In this document: positions 61,901-64,000 of the stretch, one piece after another
Numbering within the stretch: the stretch's first letter is position 1
Layout of the letters: each line of letters opens with the position of its first letter
Source: Acidobacteriaceae bacterium
Lineage (GTDB): Bacteria; Acidobacteriota; Terriglobia; Terriglobales; Acidobacteriaceae
Direction: 5' to 3'
NCBI GenBank assembly: GCA_030041435.1
Contig: JASHNW010000007.1
Location: 55,445 to 119,444, forward strand
Length of the DNA: 64,000 nt
The notes under the pieces: generated by a model
Database searches by the model: none
What the model saw: only the letters and a program-made list of their open reading frames with translations
Told to the model about the DNA's origin: nothing
Program-made: the position numbers and the translations under genes

Positions 61901-62671
61901 ATCGGTTCCAGATTTAAGCTGGACGATGATCTGGGCGCCGGAAGCGCGCGAATACTCCGGCATGTAACCGGCAGCAACAATGTTAATCTCGCCGATGGCA
62001 TCGAGTGCCGGCGCGGCGGTGGTCGCGGCGTTGTCACGGGTACGCTGCGACGATACGCCTTCAATCAGGATGTTATTATCCTCGTCCCGCTGCCCGTTGA
62101 CCGATACGCCCTGGGTGGCGAAGATGTTCATGCTGTTGTTTGCGTCGAAGCTGACTCCCGCAACGCCTGGCTGCAGCGCGAGGAAGTTGGCGAAATTTCT
62201 GCCGTTGTCAGGAAGCTGAGCAATCTGTTCGGAGTTGATGACGCTGTTGACCTGCGCGGTCTCCGTCTGAATTTGCAGCGCGCCTGCTGACACATTGACG
62301 GTCTGCGCCACCTTACCGACGGTCAGGGCACAGGAGAAAGTCCGCGTGTCAGCCGGTTGCAGGACAACGTTTGTGGCCTGACAGGTATCGAAGCCTTCCT
62401 TCTGCGCGGTGATGGTGTAGCCTGCGGGGCTCACATCGGTGAAGATGTAGACACCGGCATTGTTAGTCAGCGTGGAATTGGTCACATTGTTGATGTTATC
62501 GGTGATGGTGACCTTTGCACCGGGGACGACCGCACCCGAGGCATCTGTGATTGTCCCCGTGATCGTGCCATTTACGTGATACTGCCCATAGACTGGGCGC
62601 GCGAGAAAGAGGGCGATTCCGAGCGCTGCGGCAACGGCAATCGCAGGTATCCTGTACCTTCCGGCTTTCAC
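58970..62671 (-). CDS. Oar-like TonB-dependent outer-membrane receptor
   Basis: 1233 residues. GTG at 62671 has a near-ideal AGGAGG six bases before it. After a signal peptide (AIAVAAALGIALFLARPVYG), residues of about 35-115 are a carboxypeptidase-regulatory-like beta domain (GTITGTITDASGAVVPGAKVT, then GVYIFTDVSPAGYTITAQKEGF). Then comes the plug (LPDNGRNFANFLALQPGV, GQRDEDNNILIEGV) and a large barrel ending in a phenylalanine after NLQLALRLLF. No clear TonB box is visible in the first residues. Such receptors import carbohydrates or polymers into the periplasm using TonB energy in Acidobacteriota. The flanking LacI-type gene suggests a sugar ligand, by inference. Confidence 0.94.
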   Translation of the reverse strand: MKAGRYRIPAIAVAAALGIALFLARPVYGQYHVNGTITGTITDASGAVVPGAKVTITDNINNVTNSTLTNNAGVYIFTDVSPAGYTITAQKEGFDTCQATNVVLQPADTRTFSCALTVGKVAQTVNVSAGALQIQTETAQVNSVINSEQIAQLPDNGRNFANFLALQPGVAGVSFDANNSMNIFATQGVSVNGQRDEDNNILIEGVSSQRTRDNAATTAAPALDAIGEINIVAAGYMPEYSRASGAQIIVQLKSGTDQYHGSLYEYNQNTDYDSAVNYINPGTPVGPYIWNNFGGTFGGPVPGLHKKLFFFYSEDVTRNPGASPNDVIVPSANAHNGNFSDYCNAGIGCPIVPAFLAGKTDPNTGATLVQGQPFPNNTIAKQFWSTNGAALMGVYPTPNYNGGSVTASSNYYYSSISTNTNHTESLKMDYQMDRQKSHLAFSLRHYRTNSESGDFGGSPQLLDWTIQEPERGGTIDFATTFTPTLVNDFTFGATEDIVHVVLTPGPRGNGLDRTNFGIDYPYIFGPASKDVAGKTPTINWGGQNGNFDSFNGDTDAYPSHSIGKIFQYSDVITKVKGRHVFKFGVWVEQDGENDDDQLVIGGQNLNGTIKINGNSSDPHSTSLPVADLLLGVFDNYTELGYRNLTPWVSWQQGYFGQDSWKVTPNFTLQGGLRWDYFPNYISRWCNFSMFNPNAYASFNGGQQVIDTDPSSPNYGAIVGGNYYNGISVPCNQLPRSGYGHFGVFGEGYNASTSAAINQALTSFGMMPGYSPAILTNRHRNFQPRLGFAWAPNALRQTSIRGSFGIFYNHDTLSDQTQMGRNVPFQTAATVTNGDIDCPDVSEGPTSFGCSSAVSAFTPGPVVPSATNPQQPLPITGSDINAPMPVVYGWQISVQHMLPQDTLVQIGYVGNRSHHFSILENLNELTPGSYGSCLGAQGVQFTTCPYKYSSDVGNAATPVMPVSAVVPYPGFSNSSFTYQNDNANSAYDSLQISLQRRMVKNLMYSVAYTYANANDVGSELQSSLVDHYDPDYNRGAPDWMHHHVIVGTYVYNLPFFTEQHGFGGAVLGGWSLAGVLSAESGFPNTINDSGADVAGLGVDGGEHAELVSGCNPNSGPHTKLDWFKTSCYVNPTAPASPGSNDYLEPRGTLGNSGRNSLWGPGMWIWDQGLHKSGFVVTEKLRYEFRAEAYNILNHPAPNSLDTGIYDGTFGIINGVYQPTGGSQRNLQLALRLLF

Positions 62672-63110
62672 GTCTCACCTCCTGAAAATCACGTTGGTTT
62701 GATCCGATCCTGCTTTGCTCCCTTTGCAGTCCCGGCACGGCATGAGAGTTAGTTAGCCTACCCGATCACCGGGGGCCGAGAAACGACTGGGGTCGTGCCG
62801 CGGAGATCGACGAACGAGGAGTTCCGACGCTGCCGGGGAATAGCCGGCTGGTCGTCCATGGTATCGATTCCACAGCCCCACACGCTATACCCTGGATCCT
62901 TCGATTGTCAAGGAATCCGGCCAGCTTCTTCCTTCCCCACGGGACACGTTCGATTCCCGTCTGACCTGGGTAACTCGTTATGTCGAATCAACTTCGCCGA
63001 GCAACTTGCAGCGTGTGCGGCGAAGCGTGGCTTCGCCTGGGGTCGGCAGAAGACTCACTTGCCGGACGATGGGGTTCGCAGGAATCGCGGCGGCGGCATA
63101 GCATCGGAAC
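62672..63110. other. 439-bp gene-free divergent region
   Basis: Lies between the divergent TonB receptor and the last TPR gene. It holds a 14-base palindrome ACGACTGGGGTCGT (62783-62796), a possible regulator site, a perfect hairpin GGCGAAGC-GTG-GCTTCGCC (63019-63037) and a GTTCGATTCCCGTC stretch that only resembles a tRNA T-arm. No LacI-type operator of the classic form is seen. Short open frames here have no support. Confidence 0.45.
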
Positions 63111-64000
63111 ATGTGCCGATGCGATCAGACAGGCAGCGCCGGATGGCTTAGGAGCCGAAATGGATGGCGAGCACAGTGCCTGTTTTTGGTTTGCTCGGCA
63201 GCTGCGGCGTTGTGGGTGTGCTGCGCTCCGCCAGCCGTGGCACAGTCGTCACCCGGACCTGCGGTAGAAGACAAAAGCACGCCGGAGCAGATGGAACAGG
63301 CGGTGGCGCAGTACGAAGCTTTTCTCGCTCACCCGGCTGAGGGGACAACCCCTTCCGCGATCACGACGTTGAGAGTCCGTTTGGGGACCGCGTATTTTAT
63401 GCTGCGAGAGTATCCGCAGTCTCTTCAGGCTCTGACCCCGCTCATTGCCGCCGACAAGCGCAATCCTCCCGAAGCGAGTGAGCAACAGGATGCACGCCCG
63501 TTGCTGGCGCAGGCGTGGCTCATTTGCGGTCTGGACCATCTGGAGATGAACGACGCGAACGAAGCCATTGCGCCTCTTCGCCGCGCGCTCGCTCTGGACC
63601 CCACAAACGCGAATGCGCGCCTGGCTCTCGGCGATGCATTCGCTCGAACGAAGCAGATGGAGAAAGCGGAAGAGGAGTACGACAAACAACTGCAACTAAC
63701 GCCGTCGCTGGCCGCCGCCTGGTACAAGTTGGGGATGGTTCATATCCAACTTGCGGCGGACTGGAGGAAACGGCTGTCCGCGCAGTCCGGCAATATTCTG
63801 GCGCAGGAACTGACCGCCGAATACCTGCTGGAAGGAGAGGCTAACTGGGATGCGGCGCGATTGCTTCTCGGCCTGGCGAAAGCCGCCCCGAATCAGCCGG
63901 GTGTGCACGCGGATCTTGGCCGCGCGCTGTTCGCCCTTGGTTACACGAAATCGGCGGCTGAGGAGTTCCGCAGAGAGCTTGCGTTCGATCCGGACGATCC
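63111..64000 (+). CDS. Secreted TPR-repeat protein, N-terminal part only
   Basis: The gene runs off the right edge; 296 codons are visible. ATG at 63111 is the only ATG after an in-frame stop (63099). About 20 residues of poorly ordered N-terminus are followed by a signal peptide (CLFLVCSAAALWVCCAPPAVAQ). The mature part has TPR-type helix pairs: LRVRLGTAYFMLREYPQSLQALTPLIA, AIAPLRRALALDPTNANARLALGDAF and AAWYKLGMVHIQLA, then VHADLGRALFALGYTKSAAEEF. Secreted TPR proteins recur in this region. No catalytic domain is seen in the visible part. Confidence 0.8.
   Translation, partial: MCRCDQTGSAGWLRSRNGWRAQCLFLVCSAAAALWVCCAPPAVAQSSPGPAVEDKSTPEQMEQAVAQYEAFLAHPAEGTTPSAITTLRVRLGTAYFMLREYPQSLQALTPLIAADKRNPPEASEQQDARPLLAQAWLICGLDHLEMNDANEAIAPLRRALALDPTNANARLALGDAFARTKQMEKAEEEYDKQLQLTPSLAAAWYKLGMVHIQLAADWRKRLSAQSGNILAQELTAEYLLEGEANWDAARLLLGLAKAAPNQPGVHADLGRALFALGYTKSAAEEFRRELAFDPDD

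Noticed and set aside
59930..62290. Open frame of 786 codons opposite the TonB receptor
   Set aside because: Antisense shadow of a conserved receptor gene; no signal, domain or ribosome site.
62948..62965. GTTCGATTCCCGTC, resembling a tRNA T-loop
   Set aside because: The flanking bases do not form the five-pair T-stem, and no acceptor stem, D-arm or anticodon arm was found around it.
62795..63151. 118-codon frame upstream of the last TPR gene
   Set aside because: Low-quality composition, no ribosome site, and it overlaps the start of the TPR gene, whose signal peptide and repeats are clear.

Overview
The window looks like the chromosome of an acidobacterium, most likely class Terriglobia (subdivision 1). 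This is inferred from gene content, not from a marker gene: two orphan MacB/FtsX-type permeases of the ADOP family, a 1233-residue Oar-like TonB-dependent receptor with an N-terminal carboxypeptidase-regulatory-like domain, a CRTAC/ASPIC FG-GAP protein coupled to a TPR protein, many TTG/GTG starts and high GC. No rRNA, tRNA, CRISPR array, transposase or phage gene was seen.

Layout. 1-5.7 kb: the 5' end of a secreted protein, an ADOP permease, a small c-type cytochrome, a Phd/PIN toxin-antitoxin pair and a DUF481-like outer-membrane protein. 5.8-8.1 kb: feoAB for ferrous iron uptake. 8.1-11.7 kb: an efflux module made of HlyD-like adaptor, TPR protein and TolC-like channel, without an inner-membrane pump. 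11.8-17.7 kb: queF, an STN-like secreted protein, a secreted protein of unknown function, nitroreductase, NUDIX hydrolase, alpha/beta hydrolase, a small membrane protein and a kdsC-like phosphatase. 17.9-27.3 kb: an MsbA-like exporter followed by the housekeeping series yicC-gmk-rpoZ-coaBC-udg-priA, interrupted on the other strand by a short-chain dehydrogenase. 27.3-30.8 kb: an ornithine cyclodeaminase-family enzyme and a membrane diguanylate cyclase.

30.8-43.2 kb, minus strand: a complex I operon in the order nuoA-B-C-D-I-H-J-K-L-M-M-N. It has no nuoE, nuoF or nuoG and two adjacent nuoM genes. Divergent from it, 243 bp away, is a full-length pyruvate:ferredoxin oxidoreductase (nifJ). The arrangement suggests that pyruvate oxidation feeds reduced ferredoxin to a complex I that lacks the NADH module and may carry one extra antiporter-like subunit. 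Sixteen-base CRP/FNR-superfamily-type palindromes lie upstream of feoA, nuoA, nuoJ and nifJ, which would join iron uptake, pyruvate oxidation and this complex I in one oxygen- or redox-responsive regulon.

47-49.3 kb: guaB and a 505-bp gene-free stretch ending in a strong terminator far from any gene. 49.3-64 kb, more accessory: a secreted metallophosphoesterase, an ADOP permease remnant, an unknown gene, the Tat-signal CRTAC protein and its TPR partner, an ADOP permease, a LacI-type regulator broken by one extra G in a G5 run, the large TonB-dependent receptor and the start of another secreted TPR protein.

Many very long open frames lie antisense to real genes (for example opposite nifJ, the TonB receptor and both ADOP permeases). 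They are products of GC-rich codon usage and are not annotated.
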